Positions 23,177-29,170 of a stretch of DNA of 29,170 bases are shown here, one piece after another. Within the stretch, counting starts at the first letter, position 1; every line of letters starts with the position of its first letter. The stretch comes from Candidatus Bathyarchaeota archaeon BA1 (GTDB lineage: Archaea; Thermoproteota; Bathyarchaeia; Bathyarchaeales; Bathyarchaeaceae), in contig LIHJ01000003.1 in the NCBI GenBank assembly GCA_001399805.1, positions 1 to 29,170 of the forward strand, given 5' to 3'. The position numbers and the translations under genes were made by a program. The notes under the pieces are model-generated. The model saw nothing but the letters and a program-made list of their open reading frames with translations, did not search any database and was not told the DNA's origin.

Positions 23177-24292
23177 CTACAAAAAGAACTTCTTGTAGAG
23201 TTCTTCTGTCATAACTAGATCCTGCGTGTCATGCTTTATGATGGAATCCCAGTCTCCCCTCCTATAACTGGCCATAACTTCTATGCCATAAAGCCTGCAA
23301 AGGGTTTCCAACGATACCCACAGAAACGTGTCAATATGCGAAAAAGCGAGCATTAGATCGAAATGGTTAGACCCTTCCATTCTCCATTTATTCGTCTCAA
23401 TAACCATCGTAGGTTTTATGCCATTAATAAGAGATCTGACTTTGATGAACGGGATGTCTAACTCCTCCAACTCCTTAGGCATCACTCTGACAACTAGAGC
23501 CTTTTCTTCCTTGGGTTTTTCCTCTTTCGGTTTTTCCCTAGGGCGCAGATGCGACTTCAGCTTTTCTTCTCTAACCTTTTTCTTCGCCCTCTTCCTCTCC
23601 TCAGCTCTTTTCCTCTTGACTTTCTCCGCTTCCTCCTTCGGTACCAACGTCACTATTTCTGCATATTCTTCCTTCAAGCGCCTTGCTAATTCATCAATGT
23701 CTGCTCTCGGATCTTGATCATATAAGTCGGTGAGTTTTAAGATCTGATACTTGCCCAATCCTTTCGAAATGATTGCACGAGCAAATCTTTCCTGCGTTTC
23801 GTCATCATATTTTGTTAATCGCATGAGGTATGCTGGTGGCAATTTTCTAAATTCAGGGCTGGACTTTATCTTGGGTGATGTCCTATCCGCGAGCGAAAAC
23901 CAGTTTTTGAGCGTTTCAGGACTCACATGCAACTTATCGGCCATCTGCTTATGTGTGAGCCCGTACATTTTCATGTGAAATCTTATCCCATCGACCCTCT
24001 CCCAGATTTCCAAATCCCTTCGGTTTATGTTCTCTATTAACCGCGACCTACTTGCTTCCTCATCTGAGATGTCGCGTATAATCGCGGGAATTTTTGGCAC
24101 ATTCGCGTAAATTGCTGCTCTTACTCTCCTCTCCCCGACAATGAGTTCGTACCTGTCTTTCTTTGGCCTCACAAGGATGGGCTGTATCAAACCCTCTGTT
24201 TCAATGCTTTCCGCAAGTTCTTCGAGGCTCTCTCTTGATACATCCGTCCTCAAGCTTAATGGTGGAAGGTCGATCTCTTCAACGCTTATCAT
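23177..24292 (-). CDS. ParB/Srx-type DNA-binding protein
   Basis: A 371-residue protein. The N-terminal ParB/Srx fold has the CTP/DNA-binding motif GERRVRAA (53-60) and ENINRRDLE (87-95). A helix-turn-helix follows (GLTHKQMADKLHVSPETLKN, 112-131). Residues about 218-265 are a highly charged Lys/Glu linker, and the last about 100 residues form an unrecognised domain (PFIKVRSLINGIKPTMVIET; DTFLWVSLETLCRLYGIEV). There is no ParA, as is common for ParB-like proteins of mobile elements, where they act as regulators, nucleases or partition factors. Start at ATG 24292; only a weak TATA-like TATCATATC lies upstream on the minus strand. It is the largest intact gene of the element. Confidence 0.85.
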   Translation of the reverse strand: MISVEEIDLPPLSLRTDVSRESLEELAESIETEGLIQPILVRPKKDRYELIVGERRVRAAIYANVPKIPAIIRDISDEEASRSRLIENINRRDLEIWERVDGIRFHMKMYGLTHKQMADKLHVSPETLKNWFSLADRTSPKIKSSPEFRKLPPAYLMRLTKYDDETQERFARAIISKGLGKYQILKLTDLYDQDPRADIDELARRLKEEYAEIVTLVPKEEAEKVKRKRAEERKRAKKKVREEKLKSHLRPREKPKEEKPKEEKALVVRVMPKELEELDIPFIKVRSLINGIKPTMVIETNKWRMEGSNHFDLMLAFSHIDTFLWVSLETLCRLYGIEVMASYRRGDWDSIIKHDTQDLVMTEELYKKFFL

Positions 24293-24320
24293 CTTGAACT
24301 CTAAGGTTTGATATGATAGA

Positions 24321-24754
24321 TGGTTTGGAGGAGGGGAGAAGCCAATCGTCTCTTACATAGGTAAACATGGGGTAGAACAAGTCAAAGGGGTAACGAACGA
24401 TTGGTATAAGGACTTTTTAGAGGAATGGCAACAACACGTTCAGCGGAAATACGGAAACACACCATACTTCTTCCCAAACCACAATGGAGAGCACCTATCT
24501 GACCGAGACATAAGCCGCAAATTCAAATATTTTATGAGGATGTGTGGGCTTCCCAACTAACAATCCACAGCTTCAGATACATTTACGCCACGAAGTTATA
24601 CTTGGAGGGAGTTCCACAAGACGCGATTAAGGACATACTGGGAGTGGACAAGAAGACGTTGAAGTATTACATTAAAGCCGTAGAAGAGAGGAAGAAGAGG
24701 GTCTTATTCAAGTACATGGAGAAGGTAAGCGCACTACCAAAAGTCACTAACTAA
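24321..24754 (+). pseudogene. Tyrosine recombinase (integrase) C-terminal relic
   Basis: The plus strand encodes KPIVSYIGKHGVEQVKGVTN, TPYFFPNHNGEHLSDRDISR, KFKYFMRMCGLP. Then, after a one-base loss in a run of C at about 24558, it gives QLTIHSFRYIYATKLYLEGV, PQDAIKDILGVDKKTLKYYI and a tail to TAA 24754. The HSFR-x-x-YAT box carries one catalytic Arg of the family, with Tyr in place of the usual second His. Y in TLKYY is a possible nucleophile. The N-terminal half with the first Arg is missing. The relic abuts the divergent ParB-like gene, so the recombinase was probably cut when that gene or its promoter arrived. It may once have driven the element. Confidence 0.72.
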
Positions 24755-24813
24755 CAGGTCAAAACAACACAATCTTTTTATGGTTACTTTTGTAATACAA
24801 AATACGATGATTT

Positions 24814-25275
24814 ATGGTTGAGCTTGAAAGGGAAATTAGGGCGCGTATTCAATATTTAAGTTTCGTCTTTGCTTTACTCTCATTTTTGGCCATTTTGCAA
24901 TATTACTTTCAACTGTCGAGGATAGAGTCTCTCGTCACTCTTGCCGTTCTAGCCATCGGTGTCTCCTTCATAGTAATATGGTCTGGTTTTAGCTTGTTAA
25001 GTAGAGAGATAAACAGAGGGTTTGTGGAAATAGGGGGTTTGTTACGGAAGCAACGCTCACTATCAGATAACAATCCAGAGGAAAAAAAGGAGGAAGAGGT
25101 AAAAACAACGGGGGCTGGAGCGTTTGGTGGCATGGTTATCGGGGGATTGTTAGGATTAATATTGGGTCCAGCAGGCGTCATAGTTGGGGGGATGATTGGG
25201 GCAGCTATTGGAGATCAAATGGAGCGTGAAAAGGTAAAGGAAGAAATAAGAGGGAGGAAAGAGAGGAGGAAATAA
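24814..25275 (+). CDS. Membrane protein with glycine-zipper domain
   Basis: A 153-residue protein. A short charged N-terminus leads to two hydrophobic helices (about 13-35 and 38-62, including LSFVFALLSFLAILQYYF). A charged linker follows (RKQRSLSDNNPEEKKEEEVK), then a Gly-rich zipper (about 99-135: GAGAFGGMVIGGLLGLILGP, then IVGGMIGAAIGD). Such zippers insert into or pack within membranes, as in Omp/YMGG-type, colicin-like and holin-like proteins. The C-terminus is basic. A TATA-like CTTTTTATGG near 24774-24783 precedes the ATG. The TAA stop (25273-25275) lies inside the right inverted repeat, so the gene belongs to the element. Function unknown; a membrane-disturbing role is only a guess. 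Confidence 0.65.
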   Translation: MVELEREIRARIQYLSFVFALLSFLAILQYYFQLSRIESLVTLAVLAIGVSFIVIWSGFSLLSREINRGFVEIGGLLRKQRSLSDNNPEEKKEEEVKTTGAGAFGGMVIGGLLGLILGPAGVIVGGMIGAAIGDQMEREKVKEEIRGRKERRK

Positions 25276-25314
25276 GCCCGTTTTAGGCTTATTTCTGTCC
25301 GACATCGCGCGCTA
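25270..25314 (-). repeat. Right terminal inverted repeat
   Basis: Reverse complement of the left end with five mismatches. It contains AAATAAGCC-CGTTTTA-GGCTTATTT (about 25270-25294), a nine-base-pair hairpin that may end transcription of the membrane-protein gene. The outermost TA is part of the TAG stop of the radical SAM gene on the minus strand. Confidence 0.8.
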
Positions 25315-26559
25315 TGGTCCCAGATGCCCTATTACGGTTTGAGCTAGAACGGTTTCCAATCCTGCTTCAAGCAACGTTTCTCGCGCCTTCCGCATCTCAT
25401 TAACGGTTGGTCGTCTCATGTCGGTTCTGCGGAAGGTGGGGAAGTAGTCTAGGAGGCAAACCTGCACCTCGGAGTTCATGCCAGCGATTCTTTCACCCAT
25501 CTCCCGAATCTCCTCTAAGGTCATAAAATATTTATTATACGGTATGCCTATTCCAATAAACACCTTCTCTGGATAATACTCATCAACTATGTATTTGGTG
25601 ACCGCCCAAGCACTCTTTAGGTATCGCTCAGCGAGCTCCCTGTCAGAGATGCCGGTGATCCTCATGAAGGTTTCGGTTCGTAAACCCTTCAGATCCGGAC
25701 CAATGTCCGTCATCCCCGCTTCCACTAAGCGATCCACATACTCCAGCGTTAGCATAGTCGCATTTGTGTCTAGATGCAGTCGTGCGCGTGGATCAGGGTT
25801 TAATCGATGCAGCCCTCGGAAAAATTGTATTAGCCATGGGCGGTTGAGTGTTGGCTCCCCACCGGATATTGCCATACGATCAACGCCATACCTATTTCGT
25901 TGAGCCGTTAAGACCGAAGCCGCCTCGAGCGGAGCTGAAGGGGCTTTCATGTTGTCGTAGGTGGCAGCATAATTTTGACATTGAGGGCATCGAAGATTAC
26001 ACCCATGGGCGAAGCAGGCAACCTCGATGTAGTGTTGACCACTTTTCTTCACCCACCAAGGGGTTCCTACGCCGCCAACAGAATGGGGCTGATAACCCGA
26101 AACCCCACGGAGGGGTACATAATCCTCAGGCAACGTCAAGTTAATAGCCATTCCATCCTTGACTGGCGTTATGCACGCTGGTTTAGGCTCTCCATCGATC
26201 AGAAGGGCGCAGGCATAACACCCTCCAGTTTCGCATGGGGCAAACATCCTAGCCTCGTCTGGAAATTTTCCAAACTCCAAGCCGAGCAGCTGAAGAGCGT
26301 GCTTAACGGTGATGCGCTCCGGCACCGCAAAGCGGTCGCCATCCACGATGATGGTGATCTGTTTTCTGGGAATGGTATCCGCTATGTGTTCAATGGCTCC
26401 GTATGGGCAAGCCATATAACAAACGCCGCAATCTATGCAGGAGGTTTCAAAGCGATCTATACTTGGCTTACCAACCCCAGGGCAGTAGAAGTGTTCTGTG
26501 CAGAACCCACACTCCTTGCACTCCCTGGGTTTTCTGCGACAAATGTAAAAGGAAGGCAA
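25312..26559 (-). CDS. Radical SAM protein fused to two ferredoxin-like domains
   Basis: A 415-residue protein with three redox parts. Residues 1-55 carry a 4Fe-4S ferredoxin motif (C41-x2-C44-x2-C47-x3-C51) plus further N-terminal cysteines (C7, C14, C17, C20, C26). Residues 66-145 are a plant-type/molybdenum-hydroxylase-like 2Fe-2S domain (C109-x4-C114-x2-C117-x11-C129). From about 175 follows a radical SAM core of the activating-enzyme type (C187-x3-C191-x2-C194, then ISGGEPTLNR). Its substrate, perhaps a glycyl-radical enzyme or another protein, is not known. The start is a TTG at 26559, five bases after the UPF0282 stop, so it is the last gene of the nucS operon. The TAG stop is the edge of the inverted-repeat element. 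Confidence 0.85.
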   Translation of the reverse strand: MPSFYICRRKPRECKECGFCTEHFYCPGVGKPSIDRFETSCIDCGVCYMACPYGAIEHIADTIPRKQITIIVDGDRFAVPERITVKHALQLLGLEFGKFPDEARMFAPCETGGCYACALLIDGEPKPACITPVKDGMAINLTLPEDYVPLRGVSGYQPHSVGGVGTPWWVKKSGQHYIEVACFAHGCNLRCPQCQNYAATYDNMKAPSAPLEAASVLTAQRNRYGVDRMAISGGEPTLNRPWLIQFFRGLHRLNPDPRARLHLDTNATMLTLEYVDRLVEAGMTDIGPDLKGLRTETFMRITGISDRELAERYLKSAWAVTKYIVDEYYPEKVFIGIGIPYNKYFMTLEEIREMGERIAGMNSEVQVCLLDYFPTFRRTDMRRPTVNEMRKARETLLEAGLETVLAQTVIGHLGP

Positions 26560-26563
26560 CCAC

Positions 26564-27475
26564 TTATTCCTCTAACAGTTTTCTTCTCGCCGATTTGACA
26601 GACTCCATTTCCCCATATTTTTGGTAAAGCTCTCTCCGCAATGCTTCTAACATTTCAATCTTCCTTCCAGCAAACTCAGCGGCGGTCATAATCCTCACAT
26701 TTTTATTTTTAGCTGCGGCATACACAGAGGCTATCCTCATCCTGTAGTTGAGGTCGCGCAGAAAGTGATGATCGAGAACTAACGTGTGAAGTTGGGTCTC
26801 CTTTATGGCTTTCACCAGATTTCGATTGGAAATCTCCAAGCTCTTATATGAGTATCGGAAACCCAGCATATACGTCATCGGTCCATCCACGATGAGAACG
26901 TCCGGCTTTTCCTCAAGAATAAACTGAATCTGATCGTCGAGCGGTGGACCCTCCACATCTGACGTATACACGAGCTTTTCACCATGCGATATGCTTACCT
27001 CAGTTACGTATCCAAGTCTTGGGTTGATCCCGTGACAAACCGCCTTTGAAAAGCGAATCCTCGTTTTTCCAATGGTTGCTTCCTTTCCATCTGCGTACTC
27101 AAGAGTTTTCGGAAAGCCCCTTAGGGCCTCTAGAAAAAACGCAGCCCGTTCCCTTTGGCTAAGATTGATGTTTTCGGCTGGGTGCTTCAAGTATATGGTT
27201 TTGCCTCTATAAACCTCTGGCTCGCCCGGGTCATGATGATCATAGTGATAGTGGGTTACGATGAGAACGTCTGCCAACTCCGCATACTGCTTTATGACTT
27301 CCCAAGTTTCATCCATACGCCTCCACTCCAGTGGGTGTGGTGGCAACCCATATCGCAGGGGAGCCAATGAAACTGCGGGGTCAATCAAAATCCTTGCGTC
27401 ATCAGTCTCCACAAACGTAGCCATCGAACGGACTCCAAGGCTGTCGTAGGCTAGCGGGATAATGTTTTGAATCAT
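26564..27475 (-). CDS. UPF0282 metallo-beta-lactamase-fold hydrolase
   Basis: A 303-residue archaeal protein of the UPF0282 family. The metal motif is THYHYDHHDP (H75, H77, D79, H80), the MBL-fold H-x-H-x-D-H site. Later ligands are plausible at the His of AVCHGINPR, the Asp of YTSDVEGP, and the His pair of VLDHHFLRDL. It should bind two metal ions and hydrolyse a phosphodiester or ester; the substrate of the family is unknown. It overlaps the nucS stop by four bases (ATGA, 27472-27475) and is followed after four bases by the radical SAM gene, so the three are one operon. Confidence 0.9.
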   Translation of the reverse strand: MIQNIIPLAYDSLGVRSMATFVETDDARILIDPAVSLAPLRYGLPPHPLEWRRMDETWEVIKQYAELADVLIVTHYHYDHHDPGEPEVYRGKTIYLKHPAENINLSQRERAAFFLEALRGFPKTLEYADGKEATIGKTRIRFSKAVCHGINPRLGYVTEVSISHGEKLVYTSDVEGPPLDDQIQFILEEKPDVLIVDGPMTYMLGFRYSYKSLEISNRNLVKAIKETQLHTLVLDHHFLRDLNYRMRIASVYAAAKNKNVRIMTAAEFAGRKIEMLEALRRELYQKYGEMESVKSARRKLLEE

Positions 27476-28389
27476 CTATGTCCCTCAAAGAAATCCGCAA
27501 GCTTCCTTGTCTCGGGTCTGCTTAAGACTTCCGCGCATTTCCTTGGGTCCAGGGGCTTGAAGTCCAGCCCGAGGGTCGCCAATAGCCTTTGAACGCCCCT
27601 CGCCATGCTGGGAGCTGCTAAAATCCCACGAACCTCACGATTCACCATGCCCTTGACGGACTTCACATATGTTGCCAATTGGAGGGCCGCCCCACGACCA
27701 GCCGTCTTCCTCTTGATCTCCACCACCACAAACTTACCATCCCCATCGATTCCATACACATCCACAAATCCAGGCTCAATTTTCTTCTCGTAAGTGATGG
27801 GCTGGAAGCCCGGCTCTAGCATACTTGGCTTAAGCACTATCGCCTTTTGCATGTCCTCCTCGCTGGCATACAGAGAGAATTCTCCAGCATCAATCAAGCT
27901 GAGAATCGAAAGTATGTAGATGCGATCAAAAAATATCCTCACAGACTCAGACGGTCTCCTTCGAATGGCCCGTATCTGCAAGATGTTCTCAACCGCTCGG
28001 GTTTGAAAAATACAGCCCGGAGAATGCCGTGCTGTGGAACGGAATTTATACCTCCCCCGTTTTTCTGTTTCAAAGGGTGGTCTGCGTGTTGAATTTGCTT
28101 CCCGCTTAATCAGTTTGATATGGTAGATAACGTCTCCTCCAGGCATCCAGTTGACGGGTTCGTAGCCTTCAGGTCGGTGAACCAGGAGGGCCCCATCTCT
28201 TTTTATGATGAGGATTCTCTCTCCAGGCCCCAGCTTGGAGCTCGCCCTCCCCTTATACTCCACCCAACAGTTTCCAACGATAACTAGGACGGTGTGTTTG
28301 CTGATACATTCTTTGGCAAGCTCGGCGACCTCTTCAAGGGTCGGGTTCTCGAGGATTCTTATGGGTGATTCCCTCAAGGTTATCTCCAC
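27472..28389 (-). CDS. nucS: Endonuclease NucS/EndoMS with an internal insertion
   Basis: NucS/EndoMS cuts DNA at mismatches or branched ends, with PCNA as partner in archaea. The N-terminal DNA-binding domain (WVEYKGRASSKLGPGERILI) is intact. So is the RecB-like nuclease core: D210 in FVDVYG, E224-x-K226 in VVVEIKRK and Q237 in ALQLATYV. The protein has 305 residues, about 50 more than usual. The surplus is around residues 83-123 (DNA about 28021-28143), a Lys/Arg/Ser-rich stretch between PVNWMPGG and SPGCIF, where the family normally passes straight on. The start is GTG 28389, and a TATA-like CTTATAAG near 28408-28416 gives an almost leaderless mRNA. No C-terminal PCNA box is obvious. Confidence 0.88.
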   Translation of the reverse strand: MEITLRESPIRILENPTLEEVAELAKECISKHTVLVIVGNCWVEYKGRASSKLGPGERILIIKRDGALLVHRPEGYEPVNWMPGGDVIYHIKLIKREANSTRRPPFETEKRGRYKFRSTARHSPGCIFQTRAVENILQIRAIRRRPSESVRIFFDRIYILSILSLIDAGEFSLYASEEDMQKAIVLKPSMLEPGFQPITYEKKIEPGFVDVYGIDGDGKFVVVEIKRKTAGRGAALQLATYVKSVKGMVNREVRGILAAPSMARGVQRLLATLGLDFKPLDPRKCAEVLSRPETRKLADFFEGHR

Positions 28390-28429
28390 CTACATGTTTT
28401 TAATCAGTCTTATAAGTCGATGTTATATT

Positions 28430-28850
28430 GAATGGCGCATCAGATCTGGAGGAGGCCCTAGCTAAATACGTAACTTTTGAGCTATCAATCATTAGGAGAC
28501 GTAAAATATGACGTACTAAACTATCTCAACGCGCATCCAAACATCCAGATAATAGAGCTGTCCACCAGATACGTGAAGAAAAGGGAGAAGGGACCCGGAC
28601 TGAAGATAAAAGTCAAATTGAAAGAGAATAGGGCTAACCCTTAAACAAGTGATCAAAGAGTTGGCTTCCATAAATATAGAAGATATAAGAGCACCTGTTC
28701 TTCTTCCTAAAATACCTTCTATCGGATGATGCAGCAAAATCTCTCCCAGAATGTTATTAGCTTGGACCTTTCCAAAATAGGTAAACTTTTGTTTGTAGAA
28801 GGCATCAGGAGCATTCTTGAGCCACGGTCACAATAAATAGATGTATCAAT
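28430..28850. other. Gene-poor stretch with unidentified coding fragments
   Basis: On the plus strand, bases about 28432-28510 read NGASDLEEALAKYVTFELSI, and about 28493-28644, in another frame, DVLNYLNAHPNIQIIELSTR, YVKKREKGPGLKIKVKLKEN. They may be halves of one frameshifted protein. I do not recognise it, and neither half has a good start. From 28650 to 28850 nothing convincing is seen. Confidence 0.3.
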
Positions 28851-28954
28851 TCGAAGCATTTAAATCTCTTTTGTAACAAAAAAAGGCCACAAAGTTTAAA
28901 AGCGACTCTAAATATTTTAATTAAATATCTAACTTTGGCCCTTTGTGAATTATT
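28850..28954. other. AT-rich, promoter-like stretch
   Basis: Several TATA-like runs (CATTTAAATC near 28858, CAAAGTTTAAAAG near 28894, TATTTTAATTAAATA near 28913) and a partial inverted repeat involving AAAGGCC and GGCCTTTT (about 28882-28972). It may hold a promoter or the terminator of the minus-strand gene to the right. No gene. Confidence 0.3.
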
Positions 28955-29164
28955 TCACCTAGGGGCCTTTTCTATTTTTTCTATTTCTCTTATTAACCGT
29001 TTAACCCTATTTTTAATTTGGTCTCGAATTTTTCTAATTTGGTCTATTGATTTTCCTAAAAGTTTTTCCATCTGCCATTCTTCTAACTTTGATGAATATT
29101 CTGGAAGTATATTATTCGATAATTCAGAATTTAAAATAATTATTTTATCTGCCTTTTTTTCCAT
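28955..29164 (-). CDS. Small coiled-coil protein, possibly cut by the window edge
   Basis: A 69-residue minus-strand frame. The C-terminal 40 residues (LLGKSIDQIRKIRDQIKNRV, KRLIREIEKIEKAPR) form a regular charged helix, probably coiled coil. The N-terminus (DKIIILNSELSNNI) is less ordered. The frame remains open to the window end, so the real start may lie outside. The base composition is much more AT-rich than that of neighbouring genes, suggesting foreign origin. Function unknown. Confidence 0.45.
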   Translation of the reverse strand: MEKKADKIIILNSELSNNILPEYSSKLEEWQMEKLLGKSIDQIRKIRDQIKNRVKRLIREIEKIEKAPR

Positions 29165-29170
29165 TTCATT

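Larger units (their letters stand above)
23034..25314. mobile_element. Inverted-repeat element with ParB-like, broken recombinase and membrane protein genes
   Basis: Bases 23034-23078 and 25270-25314 are inverted repeats matching at 40 of 45 positions, the outer 20 perfectly (from TAGCGCGCGATGTCGGACAG). Inside lie a ParB-like gene, a tyrosine recombinase relic and a small membrane-protein gene. Each end begins with TA. Removing the element with one TA rejoins the neighbours so that the radical SAM gene on the right ends Gly-Pro-TAA instead of Gly-Pro-TAG, which supports insertion at a TA dinucleotide. No DDE transposase is present, so mobility would need the recombinase (now broken) or a protein supplied elsewhere. 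It separates the convergent nreA and radical SAM genes. Confidence 0.75.

Noticed and set aside
25975..26598. 207-codon plus-strand frame opposite the fused radical SAM gene
   Set aside because: The opposite strand has all cluster cysteines in frame; this one has no recognisable domain.
1..29170. CRISPR arrays or rRNA genes
   Set aside because: No regularly spaced short repeats and no rRNA-like sequence were seen anywhere in the window.

Overview
The window looks like a piece of an archaeal chromosome, most likely from the TACK group and possibly a Bathyarchaeia-like lineage (inference; no rRNA is present to test it). The evidence is archaeal gene families (Nre repair protein, UPF0282 metallo-hydrolase, NucS/EndoMS, archaeal AsnRS, two-domain Sua5, TldD/TldE, membrane pyrophosphatase), many TTG/GTG starts, and TATA-like boxes 22-30 bases before starts that often imply leaderless or very short-leader mRNAs.

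Layout. 1-1.5 kb: a VIT1/CCC1-type transporter cut by the window edge, and a radical SAM protein. 1.7-3.2 kb: relic HicB and PaREP1-like genes around an intact AbrB/PIN toxin-antitoxin pair. 3.2-7.45 kb: a tldD-tldE operon divergent from asnS. 7.45-9.6 kb: a structured repeat element (copy A), a ribbon-helix-helix/PIN pair, a broken small antitoxin, and a two-gene operon of a ribbon-helix-helix protein plus a tiny coiled-coil membrane protein. 9.65-12.3 kb: sua5, then a stretch of gene fragments (NuoB-like subunit, a second copy of the sua5 tail, unidentified pieces). 12.3-17.6 kb: a calcium-type P-type ATPase and a K+-independent membrane pyrophosphatase, with repeat copy B between them. 17.7-20.8 kb: decayed copies of a P-type ATPase, membrane pyrophosphatase, soluble pyrophosphatase and TnpB, with an inserted toxin-antitoxin pair and one membrane hydrolase-like gene. 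20.8-23 kb: an AbrB/PIN pair and nreA. 23.03-25.31 kb: a 2.28-kb element bounded by 45-base terminal inverted repeats. 25.3-28.4 kb: a nucS - UPF0282 - radical SAM operon. The last 0.8 kb is AT-rich with fragments and one small gene.

Functional themes. Housekeeping covers translation and tRNA modification (asnS, sua5), DNA repair (nreA, nucS), ion and pyrophosphate energetics (ATPase, hppA) and peptide processing (tldD/tldE). The spaces between are full of toxin-antitoxin modules, small mobile pieces and gene wreckage.

Two systems deserve most attention. (1) A two-copy element of about 250-284 bp (7453-7736 and 15230-15479) has terminal inverted repeats, an internal archaeal promoter and a 76-base perfectly identical core that can fold into hairpins; it may be a mobile non-coding RNA gene. 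(2) The inverted-repeat element at 23034-25314 carries a ParB-like protein, a glycine-zipper membrane protein and a broken tyrosine recombinase, but no transposase. It is inserted at a TA that is part of the stop codon of the neighbouring radical SAM gene.
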